From UBA7330 sp965243485 (GTDB lineage: Bacteria; Bacteroidota; Bacteroidia; Cytophagales; Cyclobacteriaceae), in contig CBDEVP010000001.1 in NCBI GenBank assembly GCA_965243485.1, positions 1-64,000 of the forward strand: a stretch of DNA of 64,000 nt. The letters are read 5' to 3'. The position numbers were made by a program, and so were the translations under genes. Positions 34,666 through 42,506 of this stretch are shown one piece after another. Below the pieces are notes generated by a model. That model saw only the letters and a program-made list of their open reading frames with translations. It searched no databases and was not told the origin of the DNA. Numbering within the stretch: the stretch's first letter is position 1; the number at the start of each line of letters is the position of its first letter.

Positions 34666-35451
34666 CTATCGACTAACTGATTGTTCAAATACTTCCCAGG
34701 GAGGATTACCTGACTTCCATAGCGACTCAAGGATATGTTTTTCCCTGAGGGTATCCATACATTGCCAAAATGAAGTATGCCGATAGGCCATCAACTGACC
34801 ATCCTTAGCCAGGTTTTCCATGGGTTCCTTTTCCCATTGCGTGGGATCACCTTCAATGTAATCAAATACTTCGGGCTCAAGCACAAAAAAGGCACCGTTG
34901 ATCCACCCTTCCGAAGCCTGAGGCTTCTCGGAAAATTCAAGTACCTGCCCGCTTTCTTCAATTTGAAGATGACCATACCTGGCAGGGGGCCGAACGGTCG
35001 TCAATGTAGCCAGTTTGCCATGGCTTTTGTGGAAATCCAGCAACGAATCCAGATCCACATTAGATAGACCATCTCCCCAGGTAAGCATAAAAGTTTCATT
35101 ATTGACATAGGGTTTCAGTCGCTTGATCCTTCCACCGGTCATGGTATTTAAACCCGTTTCAATAAGCTCAAGATTCCAGTCAATGTTTGTGGCATCGCTA
35201 CGAACATTTCCGTCTTTCAGATTTATGGACAGGTTGCCCTGAAGCGAGGCGTAGTCGGCAAAATATTTTTTGATGTATTCTCCTTTATACCCAAGGGCCA
35301 CCACAAAATCCTTGTGTCCAAAAGTGGCGTAATGTTTCATTATTCTCCACAGGATTGGTTTACCGCCGATCTCTACCATAGGTTTCGGCCTTATTTCAGT
35401 CTCTTCTGCCAATCGCGTTCCATGCCCGCCGGCGAGTATGCATACTTTCAT
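34666..35451 (-). CDS. rfbF: Glucose-1-phosphate cytidylyltransferase
   Basis: Predicted 261 residues, the normal length. The start MKVCILAGGHGTRLAEETEI and RPKPMVEIGGKPILWRIMK is nearly the consensus of RfbF/DdhA, distinct from RmlA in the AEET insert. DFVVALGYKGEYIKKYF, FMLTWGDGLSNVDLDSLL (metal-binding Asp) and GWINGAFFVLEPEVFDYI complete the family. It should make CDP-glucose from glucose-1-phosphate and CTP in the cytosol, the entry step to CDP-3,6-dideoxyhexoses and CDP-linked branched sugars. No gene with a clear CDP-glucose 4,6-dehydratase (RfbG) signature was identified beside it; the SDR at 33571 could fill that role or another locus may. Confidence 0.93.
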   Translation of the reverse strand: MKVCILAGGHGTRLAEETEIRPKPMVEIGGKPILWRIMKHYATFGHKDFVVALGYKGEYIKKYFADYASLQGNLSINLKDGNVRSDATNIDWNLELIETGLNTMTGGRIKRLKPYVNNETFMLTWGDGLSNVDLDSLLDFHKSHGKLATLTTVRPPARYGHLQIEESGQVLEFSEKPQASEGWINGAFFVLEPEVFDYIEGDPTQWEKEPMENLAKDGQLMAYRHTSFWQCMDTLREKHILESLWKSGNPPWEVFEQSVSR

Positions 35452-35511
35452 GTCTTATGGTGTTTGTCTATTCGTTGTCACATGCCTGCCTGTCAGCAGA
35501 CGAGGAATTGT

Positions 35512-35535
35512 TCCCTAAAGCTTTAGGGTTTTTTT
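35512..35535 (+). terminator. Strong hairpin with T-run, oriented on the plus strand
   Basis: A perfect 16-bp palindrome CCCTAAAGCTTTAGGG (35513-35528) is followed by seven T residues on the plus strand. Both flanking genes are on the minus strand, on which it has no T tail, so it would not end their transcript in the usual way. It may end an antisense RNA. Confidence 0.55.
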
Positions 35536-35559
35536 CATGTATCGATTACAATTAATAAT

Positions 35560-36519
35560 TTAACTCTGAATTAGTCTTTTAAACTTATCATTCACGGAGA
35601 CAGAGGTCCTTTTGACAAACCACTGCCAGGTTAACCGCTTCAACTGGTTCTTTTCTTCTTTGGGGAAATGGTTTTTTTCAATGGAATTTAACAATTCCTT
35701 TAGCCAGGTGATATGCGGGATCCTTCTGATTTTCCCATTGGGGTCATACCATTTGGCTATTTCAGCATGGCTTTTGTGTTTGATCTTGTTTTTGGGGTCA
35801 ATCTTACCTGCTTCGCTGGGGTTATTGTTATAAACTGAGGTAGAAATACCGTGGTGGATCCTTCTGAGGTAATAAGGATGTTCCAGCACTTTGAATTTTC
35901 CCTTCAATATCAGATCTGCCAGCAAAGTAAAGTCCGCACTTGTGTAGTTAGCAATAAGTATGGTGTCTTTCAAGACCTCTCGTCTTATCAGGCTGGTAAG
36001 TATCATGTCGGCCTCAGTAAAGGTACGAGAGAAATGCCTGAGCAATAACCGGTATCTTTCCACCGGATTCTCATCGGCAAGATGAAGCCCTTTAAAATTC
36101 ACCGTATCAATCTCCTCATTATCTGCATTTAAATTGCGCTTGGCGCTTCCACAGAGGATAACCGATGGATCTGATTCCAGAACTTCAACAGCACTTTCAA
36201 GGCTGCCAGGTGCAAGCATATCATCATGGGCGAGCCATCTGAAATATTTTCCTGTTGATAATTCAAAGGTCTTATTGTAATTACGTGAGGCGCCGCAATT
36301 CCTATCAAATGTATGCACCCTGATCCTTTTGTCCTTTTCGGCAAAAGATCGGCAGATCTCCGGTGTGCCGTCAATTGAGCCATTGTCCGATATGACAAGC
36401 TCCAGATTATTATAAGATTGGCTTAAAACGGACTCAATAGCCTGGCGAATAAAATTCTCACCATTATAAACAGGCAGTCCTATTGATACTAAAGGTAATG
36501 TCCTAGCATCTGCTGGCAT
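35560..36519 (-). CDS. Glycosyltransferase family 2 protein
   Basis: Predicted 319 residues with no membrane helix. The GT-A motif VSIGLPVYNGENFIRQAIES begins near residue 10, LVISDNGSIDGT carries the nucleotide-binding Asp, and FRWLAHDDMLAPGSLE has the metal-binding DxD-type Asp pair near residue 97. The remaining 200 residues are basic and helical, ending RLTWQWFVKRTS. It should transfer a sugar from an NDP donor to the growing repeat unit at the inner face of the inner membrane. It is divergent from the SGNH hydrolase gene and next to the sugar cassette, so the sugar it uses may be the branched one. The specificity is not readable. Confidence 0.88.
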   Translation of the reverse strand: MPADARTLPLVSIGLPVYNGENFIRQAIESVLSQSYNNLELVISDNGSIDGTPEICRSFAEKDKRIRVHTFDRNCGASRNYNKTFELSTGKYFRWLAHDDMLAPGSLESAVEVLESDPSVILCGSAKRNLNADNEEIDTVNFKGLHLADENPVERYRLLLRHFSRTFTEADMILTSLIRREVLKDTILIANYTSADFTLLADLILKGKFKVLEHPYYLRRIHHGISTSVYNNNPSEAGKIDPKNKIKHKSHAEIAKWYDPNGKIRRIPHITWLKELLNSIEKNHFPKEEKNQLKRLTWQWFVKRTSVSVNDKFKRLIQS

Positions 36520-36666
36520 CGATATTATCTTGTTTTGGCGGTTAACAGATTTCTGTCCGTAAAATAAGTTTATTCAATTCACTTTACAAACAAGACCCAT
36601 TTTCTTTTAGATTAACTTTTTTTTAGTCTACTTTACGGCTCAATTATCATCGCCGATATTTTTACT

Positions 36667-37707
36667 GTGGTACTGCTTGAATTTTTAAGAAAAAATCTTT
36701 CTTTCCTTATATTTAATTTAGTTGTCGTCCTTGGTTTCATTGGTCTGCTGGAGGGTATTTGTGCATACTATTTGCGAAATCCGTCGTCCATACCTCCTTC
36801 GCTGATCAGCGTTTTTGCAGAATATTACCGGACAAATGACAGAAACATCGTACAGGTGACTGATTGTGGTCAATATGATCCTGATCTTTTTTACACCCTC
36901 GCCCCGGGAGAATGCGTATTTGAAAACCGGGAGTTTTCTACTAAAATCTATAGCAACAGTGAGGGGATCAGAGATGATGAAGCATCGCTTGATGATCCTG
37001 AGGTGGTGGTGATCGGAGATTCATTTTCCATGGGCTGGGGAGTGGAGCAACAGGAATGTTATGCGCATCTGTTGGAAAGCATGCTAAATGGTAAAAAGAC
37101 TCTCAATGCTTCGATTTCTTCCTACGGAACTGCACGTGAGACGATCTTGCTGGATCACCTTGGAGTGACAGCACCCGAATGGCTGATCATACAGTATCAT
37201 CCCACCGATTTTAGCGAAAACATGGAATTCGTTGCAAACGATTATCAATTGAAGATCTCCCCTGAATCCACGTATGACAGTTTGAGATCGTATATTCAAT
37301 CGAGAACCAAATATTTTCCAGGTAAACACCTTGCTCACCTGCTAAAGCTCAAGCTTCAGGAGTCTATCAGTACCCCACAGGAAGTTTCTGTGAATCAGGA
37401 AGTTGATGCCTTTCTCGAGGTTTTGCTTCATTCAAAATTAAATCTGGACAGCACCCGGATCATTGTTTTTGAAGTCGATCATATTTCAGCGTTGAACAAC
37501 GACTTTATTGGGGCGCTTAAACAAGAAATTAGCAACCGGGACGATTTACCCGCATTTATTAAGAACATCAGTATCATTATGTTAAAAGATGTAATGTCTG
37601 CCGAAGACTTTTTCATTCTGGATGAACATCTGAATGCAACGGGTCACAAGCATCTGGCTTCTGTGCTATCAAAATTCATTCAATCACATCACACAGTCAA
37701 TCTTTGA
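36667..37707 (+). CDS. Membrane-anchored SGNH/GDSL-type hydrolase, carbamoyltransferase partner
   Basis: Predicted 346 residues, starting at GTG 36667. One N-terminal membrane helix (FLIFNLVVVLGFIGLLEGIC) is followed by a periplasm-facing or cytosolic SGNH-like domain. Block I is VVVIGDSFSMGWG near residue 118 with the Ser of GDSF; SISSYGTA and YHPTDFSENM correspond to blocks II and III; DEHLNATGHKHLA near 319 has the D-x-x-H type catalytic dyad. SGNH enzymes acylate, deacylate or hydrolyse glycans and lipids. It begins a unit of four genes, 7 bp before the carbamoyltransferase gene, and may modify the same sugar or its acceptor. The substrate is unknown. Confidence 0.75.
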   Translation: MVLLEFLRKNLSFLIFNLVVVLGFIGLLEGICAYYLRNPSSIPPSLISVFAEYYRTNDRNIVQVTDCGQYDPDLFYTLAPGECVFENREFSTKIYSNSEGIRDDEASLDDPEVVVIGDSFSMGWGVEQQECYAHLLESMLNGKKTLNASISSYGTARETILLDHLGVTAPEWLIIQYHPTDFSENMEFVANDYQLKISPESTYDSLRSYIQSRTKYFPGKHLAHLLKLKLQESISTPQEVSVNQEVDAFLEVLLHSKLNLDSTRIIVFEVDHISALNNDFIGALKQEISNRDDLPAFIKNISIIMLKDVMSAEDFFILDEHLNATGHKHLASVLSKFIQSHHTVNL

Positions 37708-37714
37708 ATAATCA

Positions 37715-39577
37715 ATGAAAATTTTAGGAATATCAGCCTTTTATCACGATTCGGCCGCCGCTATCATTGAAGACGGAGAAATCATTGCTGCAGCGCAAGA
37801 AGAGAGGTTCACTAGAAAAAAACACGACTCCTCATTTCCCGTCAATGCCGTTAAATTCTGTCTTGAGTATTCCGGCACATCAATAAAGGATTTGAGTGCG
37901 ATTGCTTTTTACGACAAACCACTGTTGAAGTTTGAACGGTTACTGGAAACCTACTATGCCTTTGCACCAAAAGGGGTCAAGTCATTCATTGCGGCCATGC
38001 CTGTCTGGCTCAAAGAAAAAATGTTCCTTAAGAAGCTGATATATGATGAATTGAAGGCCATTGAAAACTACGGAAAAAAGAAACCAAAGCTGCTTTTTCC
38101 TGAGCACCACCTTTCCCATGCCGCCAGTTCATTCTACCCCTCCCCTTTCAAGGAGGCGGCCATATTGACCATTGACGGGGTCGGAGAGTGGGCCACCGCT
38201 TCTATATGTCATGGGGTGGGTAAAAACATTGAAATAAAGAAAGAACTGAAATTTCCGCATTCACTGGGACTATTGTACTCTGCCTTTACGTACTTTCTGG
38301 GATTCAGGGTCAACTCCGGGGAATATAAATTGATGGGTCTCGCTCCCTATGGGATCCCTAATGGAGAGCGGGTTCGTCAATTTGAGAAAATCATCAGGGA
38401 ACACCTGGTGGATATCAAAGAGGATGGTTCAATATGGCTGAATCAAAAGTATTTTAACTATGCCACCGGCCTGCGCATGGTAAATGACAAAAAATGGGAA
38501 AAATTATTCGGGATCACCCAAAGGAAACCGGAAGCCGAGCTAAGTCAGGAGCACTGCGATCTGGGTCTGGCGATCCAAAATGTTACGGAGGATGTTGTGA
38601 TCCTGATGGCAAAAGAAGCCAAACGACTCACGGGGTCTGAATATTTATGTATGGCAGGTGGTGTCGCACTCAATTGTGTGGCAAACGGAAAGTTGATGGC
38701 TTCCGGCCTCTTCAAGGATATTTTCATCCAACCAGCTGCAGGAGACGCAGGAGGCGCGTTGGGTGCTGCACAGGCCGCTTACTACCTGTATTATGATGAA
38801 GAGCGAATCCTGAACGGTGCAGCGGATAGCATGCACGGTTCATACCTTGGGCCGGATTACTCTGATAAAGAGATCTCGTTGATGACCCGGAAGTACAAGG
38901 CCAGGTATGAAAAATTTGAGTCTTTCTCTGACTTAGCCAAAGAAGTCGCTGCCAAGATTTCGGAAGGTAACGCCATCGGATGGATGCAGGGAAGAATGGA
39001 ATTCGGACCGAGGGCATTGGGTAACAGGAGCATCCTGGGGGATCCAAGAAACGAAGAAATGCAAAAGAAACTCAATCTAAAGATCAAGTACAGGGAATCT
39101 TTCCGGCCATTTGCGCCCTCCGTCCTGTATGAAGACTATGAGGATTACTTTGAAAATCCGGGGGCATCACCCTACATGCTGATGGTCCATCCGGTAATAA
39201 AGAAAATCAGGAAATCCCTCCCTGAAAAATACAACGAGTTCCCATTGCGTGAAAAGCTATACTATGTGAGATCAGAAATACCGGCTATCACTCATATTGA
39301 TTTTTCAGCCAGGATACAGACGGTCCACAAAGAGACCAACCCCAGATATTGGGAGTTAATTGATAACTTTAAATCATTGTCCGGATGTGCGTTGGTTGTG
39401 AACACAAGCTTTAATGTGAGAGGTGAACCGATCGTGTGCACACCGGAAGACGCCTATCGATGCTTTATGAGGACAGAAATGGATTATCTGGTCATAAACA
39501 ATTTCCTTTTTAGAAAATCAGATCAGCCCAACTGGGAGGAGAAGGACAACTGGAAGGAAGAATTTACATTAGATTGA
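37715..39577 (+). CDS. NodU/CmcH/SxtI-family carbamoyltransferase
   Basis: Predicted 620 residues. The N-terminal Kae1-like domain starts MKILGISAFYHDSAAAI with the metal-binding HD, continues EERFTRKKHDSSFP and FPEHHLSHAASSFYPSPF with the His pair, and TIDGVGEWATASICHG. The second Kae1-like part has CMAGGVALNCVANGKL. The C-terminal YrdC-like domain carries MEFGPRALGNRSIL and NTSFNVRGEPIVCTPEDAY. These match O-carbamoyltransferases that form carbamoyl-AMP from carbamoyl phosphate and ATP and transfer the carbamoyl group to a hydroxyl. It is followed by a DUF5989 and an SxtJ-like gene, the same set as sxtI, sxtJ and sxtK in saxitoxin clusters. Here the target is probably a sugar of the surface polysaccharide. 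Confidence 0.93.
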   Translation: MKILGISAFYHDSAAAIIEDGEIIAAAQEERFTRKKHDSSFPVNAVKFCLEYSGTSIKDLSAIAFYDKPLLKFERLLETYYAFAPKGVKSFIAAMPVWLKEKMFLKKLIYDELKAIENYGKKKPKLLFPEHHLSHAASSFYPSPFKEAAILTIDGVGEWATASICHGVGKNIEIKKELKFPHSLGLLYSAFTYFLGFRVNSGEYKLMGLAPYGIPNGERVRQFEKIIREHLVDIKEDGSIWLNQKYFNYATGLRMVNDKKWEKLFGITQRKPEAELSQEHCDLGLAIQNVTEDVVILMAKEAKRLTGSEYLCMAGGVALNCVANGKLMASGLFKDIFIQPAAGDAGGALGAAQAAYYLYYDEERILNGAADSMHGSYLGPDYSDKEISLMTRKYKARYEKFESFSDLAKEVAAKISEGNAIGWMQGRMEFGPRALGNRSILGDPRNEEMQKKLNLKIKYRESFRPFAPSVLYEDYEDYFENPGASPYMLMVHPVIKKIRKSLPEKYNEFPLREKLYYVRSEIPAITHIDFSARIQTVHKETNPRYWELIDNFKSLSGCALVVNTSFNVRGEPIVCTPEDAYRCFMRTEMDYLVINNFLFRKSDQPNWEEKDNWKEEFTLD

Positions 39578-39625
39578 TACAATAAATATTTACCGCTTTA
39601 ATTAAGAATCTTAAACAGTACTGAT

Positions 39626-39778
39626 ATGTTAGAATTTCTAAAAGATCTATCCCGTTTTCTGATCCAGCGAAGAAAATGGTGGCTCACGCCGATTATCCTT
39701 TTACTTCTTGTACTTGGTACCCTGATCGTCTTTGGTGGCGGATCCGCTTTGGCTCCATTCATTTACACCCTGTTTTAA
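39626..39778 (+). CDS. DUF5989-family (SxtK-like) single-helix membrane peptide
   Basis: Predicted 50 residues from ATG 39626 to TAA 39776-39778. The sequence LKDLSRFLIQRRKWWLTPI, then a run of Leu/Ile/Val, and the tail GGSALAPFIYTLF match the small DUF5989 family. The basic RRKWW motif precedes one membrane helix and the conserved Ser/Ala-APFIYTLF end follows. It lies 48 bp after the carbamoyltransferase and 4 bp before the SxtJ-like gene. The family is almost always found with carbamoyltransferases and SxtJ; its role is not established. It may help place the carbamoyltransferase at the membrane. Confidence 0.85.
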   Translation: MLEFLKDLSRFLIQRRKWWLTPIILLLLVLGTLIVFGGGSALAPFIYTLF

Positions 39779-39782
39779 GCAC

Positions 39783-40139
39783 ATGAATCAGGATATTTAT
39801 AAGAACATAACAGTAATAACCGCGGGTTTTCTGGCCCTGGGATTCATTTTCAAAATTGATGTTCTGCTCTACATAGCAGGGGGCGTCTCTATTGGCTCTG
39901 TCTTAATTCCTCCCCTGGCTCAGCTGATCAATTGGCTATGGCTGAAGTTAGCGCTGGGACTCGGGTGGTTCAACTCCAGGGTGCTCCTTTCTATCGTGTA
40001 TTTTATCTTCCTGATCCCGATTGCCCTGATTTCGAGGATTTTCAAGAGAGATTCTCTGGGACTTGACAGGAAGGAAGTAAGCTATTACGCAGAAAGGAAT
40101 CATTCTTACAAGAAAGAGGACCTGGAGAACATCTGGTGA
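39783..40139 (+). CDS. SxtJ-family membrane protein
   Basis: Predicted 118 residues from ATG 39783; the frame is open upstream but that would overlap the DUF5989 gene. Three hydrophobic helices are visible (VITAGFLALGFIFKI, LLYIAGGVSIGSVLIPPLAQLI, VLLSIVYFIFLIPIALISRI) followed by a polar C-terminal tail with KRDSLGLDRK and a YYAERNHSYKKEDLENIW end. This matches SxtJ, a small protein of unknown function in saxitoxin and polysaccharide clusters, where it sits beside a carbamoyltransferase. It completes the four-gene module. It is convergent with the EEP-family gene. It may form a membrane complex with the DUF5989 peptide. Confidence 0.85.
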   Translation: MNQDIYKNITVITAGFLALGFIFKIDVLLYIAGGVSIGSVLIPPLAQLINWLWLKLALGLGWFNSRVLLSIVYFIFLIPIALISRIFKRDSLGLDRKEVSYYAERNHSYKKEDLENIW

Positions 40140-40159
40140 TTACGGCTAGTCCGGATTCT

Positions 40160-41197
40160 TTATTTTGTGAGTGCATAGGTGCCTATGACCGGAAAGTGAT
40201 CAGAAATATCCATGCTTTGGTCAACGATCAGGGAAACAGGGAGAATATCCTCACTGTGGAACTGATGATCAATTCGCACAGGCAGAAATGGATGGTTTAG
40301 TGTGAGACCCAAACCTTGACCGACTTCCTTGAATGTATATCGGAAATGGTTACTGATATACCGGAAGTTAAAACCAAAAGGTAGCTGGTTAAAATCGCCA
40401 ACGATCATTGCAGGATAAGAACAGTCTTTCGCATGAGCGATTAACTGCCTTATCCTTTTTTCTCTCATCAAACTTCCCGCTTTCAGGCTGGCCACCTTTG
40501 ATGATTTTGGGGTATCCATAAGGTGCAACCCCATGGAAGTGAAATGAACATTATAAATCCTCAGGGTGTCATCATGCACCAAAAGATCTGCAAAAATTGC
40601 TGCATTGGAATTTCTTTCATCTTTCCAGACAATCCCTTCATTCACAATATCAAACCTTGAAAAGATGGCCATACCGGGATTATGATCAAGCTCAGGCTGA
40701 TCAGCGGTGTAGACAAATGAATCATATCCCTTCATCTTAATCTGTTTTAGAGCATCCAGCTCTTCCCAGTTGCTGTTGGTGCTAAACTCCTGGATGCACT
40801 TGATGTCCGAGGCATCATCGGAGACCCAATCGATCACCTCCAGCGAAAACCTGGCATAGGTATCTGGCATTCTGAAATATTTGACATTATAGCTCAGGAT
40901 TGAAAATCGAGGCTGGTCCTGATCAGGTCCCGACGAGGAACTAAAGCCATATGTCCTTTGGTAATGAGGTATATAGAATAATGCAATTACCAATGGAAGC
41001 CATGCCATCCATCGATCAAGGAACAAATAAATGAAGAATGCCAATGGCATCACAACCAATAGTACCGGAATACAATAGCTCAACAGGTATGACGGCCAAA
41101 AAATAGCAGATGGTATGTATTCACTGCCAAAACAGATCCCCGAAAAGGCAGCGATCATGAGAAGAACAGCACGATTCAAGCTTACTTTACTGTACAT
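40160..41197 (-). CDS. Membrane-anchored endonuclease/exonuclease/phosphatase (EEP) family protein
   Basis: Predicted 345 residues from ATG 41197, chosen because the longer frame would overlap the preceding glycosyltransferase gene by 47 bp and would begin with an atypical Cys/Gly-rich tail. Two or three N-terminal helices (VLLMIAAFSGICFG, YLLSYCIPVLLVVMPLAFFIYLF, WLPLVIALFYI) lead into the catalytic domain: FSILSYNVKYFRMP, CIQEFS with the metal-binding Glu, IYNVHFTSMG, MIVGDFNQLP with the Asp-x-Asn, and SDHFPVIGTYA at the end. Such proteins cleave phosphodiesters of nucleic acids or phospholipids. The role in a polysaccharide locus is unclear. Its position 7 bp after the GT2 gene shows co-transcription. 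Confidence 0.85.
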   Translation of the reverse strand: MYSKVSLNRAVLLMIAAFSGICFGSEYIPSAIFWPSYLLSYCIPVLLVVMPLAFFIYLFLDRWMAWLPLVIALFYIPHYQRTYGFSSSSGPDQDQPRFSILSYNVKYFRMPDTYARFSLEVIDWVSDDASDIKCIQEFSTNSNWEELDALKQIKMKGYDSFVYTADQPELDHNPGMAIFSRFDIVNEGIVWKDERNSNAAIFADLLVHDDTLRIYNVHFTSMGLHLMDTPKSSKVASLKAGSLMREKRIRQLIAHAKDCSYPAMIVGDFNQLPFGFNFRYISNHFRYTFKEVGQGLGLTLNHPFLPVRIDHQFHSEDILPVSLIVDQSMDISDHFPVIGTYALTK

Positions 41198-41204
41198 CAA
41201 CGCA

Positions 41205-42377
41205 CTAAAGCTTCCTTGAGGCCCTCTCCCACAACACGGTCTGTTTCCCAAACAAAATCCTCCTTAACCCCAGATATACCGACCAGTTCATAAAAACGAA
41301 GTAGAAGGGAATAAATAGAAATTTTCGTTTCATCTTAATGGATTGTAAAAAATACCCAAGCAGCGCGAGTGCATAAAAGAGCACCTGAAGAACGAGCAAT
41401 ACCTTTAGAAAAATGCCTGAAGAGCCAAGAACCAGGATCACATTGGTCAGTAAGATCAACGGTAAAAACAAGGGAGCAAGCGTCCATCTCAATACCCGGT
41501 GAGAAATAAACTGAAATGAAAGCCACCGGTATTTAAAAATATTAAACAGCTTTCGTAACCTGAAAATGGCCTGTAAACCACCTGCGGCTATTCTGATCTT
41601 TCTTTTGGATTCTTCCTCTATGGAGCTGGAGCTGCTCTCCATGGCATAGGCCTCCGGCTCATAGGCAATTCTGTAACCTCTCGAAGCAATATTTAAAGAA
41701 AGATAAAAATCCTCAATGATGGTATCTTCCGGAACCGGTTCAAACAATCCGGTCCGAATCGAAAATAATTCACCCGCAGCACCCACACAGGAATATAAAA
41801 AGTAGTCGTACCGCTTTAGAAACGACTCATACTTCCAGTAAAATCCTTCCCCTGAGCTCGTAGCTTCGTCTTCCTTGGATACCTTGATCCTCTTTTCTCC
41901 TGCAACCACTGCTACCTTAGGGTTGTCGAAATGCCTGATCATGGTCAATAGCCCATCCTGATTGATCTCTGTGTTGGCATCGGAAAAAACCACAATATCA
42001 GAGGTGATTTCTTTCATTACCCTGTTCACAGCATGGATCTTTCCTCGTCTTTCCGGGAGATGAAAATGTCTGACTTCTTTCCTTTTCCCTACTATTTCGG
42101 GAGTCTTATCCGAGGATCCGTCAGTGACCACCCAAACCTCATATCTATCTTTCGGATACGTTAGATTCAGACTATTGGTGATCTTTCCATCTATATAATC
42201 CTCTTCATTATAGGCCGCTATTAAATGAACAATGGAGGGCAATTGCGACTGTTTGCCCTGGTCTGAATGTTTCAGGTCTTTCCCCCGGATTTTCACTAAA
42301 ACAGCGACCAGGATGGCATAGCCAACATATGTATAGAATACAACGAAAAGCATGAGCCAGAAAAGGTAGAAGAGCAT
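41205..42377 (-). CDS. Membrane glycosyltransferase family 2 (processive-type) protein
   Basis: Predicted 390 residues with an N-terminal helix (LFYLFWLMLFVVFYTYVGYAILVAVLV) and three C-terminal helices (VLRWTLAPLFLPLILLTNVILVLG and following). The GT-A core includes VHLIAAYNEEDYID, VWVVTDGSSDKTPEI, VVFSDANTEIN with the DxN/DxD site, and EDFYLSLNIASRGYRIAYEPEA with the catalytic Asp. KRKIRIAAGGLQAIFRL stands where the QxxRW motif of processive enzymes usually is; it is degenerate, so a non-processive transferase is possible. It should use an NDP-sugar on the cytosolic face. It is divergent from the Wzz-like gene and co-transcribed with the EEP gene. Confidence 0.87.
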   Translation of the reverse strand: MLFYLFWLMLFVVFYTYVGYAILVAVLVKIRGKDLKHSDQGKQSQLPSIVHLIAAYNEEDYIDGKITNSLNLTYPKDRYEVWVVTDGSSDKTPEIVGKRKEVRHFHLPERRGKIHAVNRVMKEITSDIVVFSDANTEINQDGLLTMIRHFDNPKVAVVAGEKRIKVSKEDEATSSGEGFYWKYESFLKRYDYFLYSCVGAAGELFSIRTGLFEPVPEDTIIEDFYLSLNIASRGYRIAYEPEAYAMESSSSSIEEESKRKIRIAAGGLQAIFRLRKLFNIFKYRWLSFQFISHRVLRWTLAPLFLPLILLTNVILVLGSSGIFLKVLLVLQVLFYALALLGYFLQSIKMKRKFLFIPFYFVFMNWSVYLGLRRILFGKQTVLWERASRKL

Positions 42378-42388
42378 AAAATAGGTGT

Positions 42389-42396
42389 TATATTTG
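42389..42396 (+). promoter_or_regulatory. Candidate -7 element upstream of the Wzz-like gene
   Basis: TATATTTG matches TAnnTTTG exactly, 111 bp before ATG 42507. A weaker match, AATATTTG at 42479-42486, is nearer to the start. No -33 TTTG at the right spacing was found for either. Confidence 0.3.
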
Positions 42397-42506
42397 TAAA
42401 TAGGCGAAGGATCAATGCATATGCCGTTGCGACTTCGATCAAATTCTACAGCAACTGAGATGAGTAAGTATTCAATTGAATATTTGTCACTAAAATAAAG
42501 ACTTCA

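Noticed and set aside
39732..39782. Longer N terminus for the SxtJ-like protein
   Set aside because: The extra residues overlap the DUF5989 gene in another frame and do not match the family start.
41198..41251. Longer N terminus for the EEP-family protein
   Set aside because: It would overlap the upstream glycosyltransferase gene and add an atypical Cys/Gly-rich tail; ATG 41197 fits the helix start.
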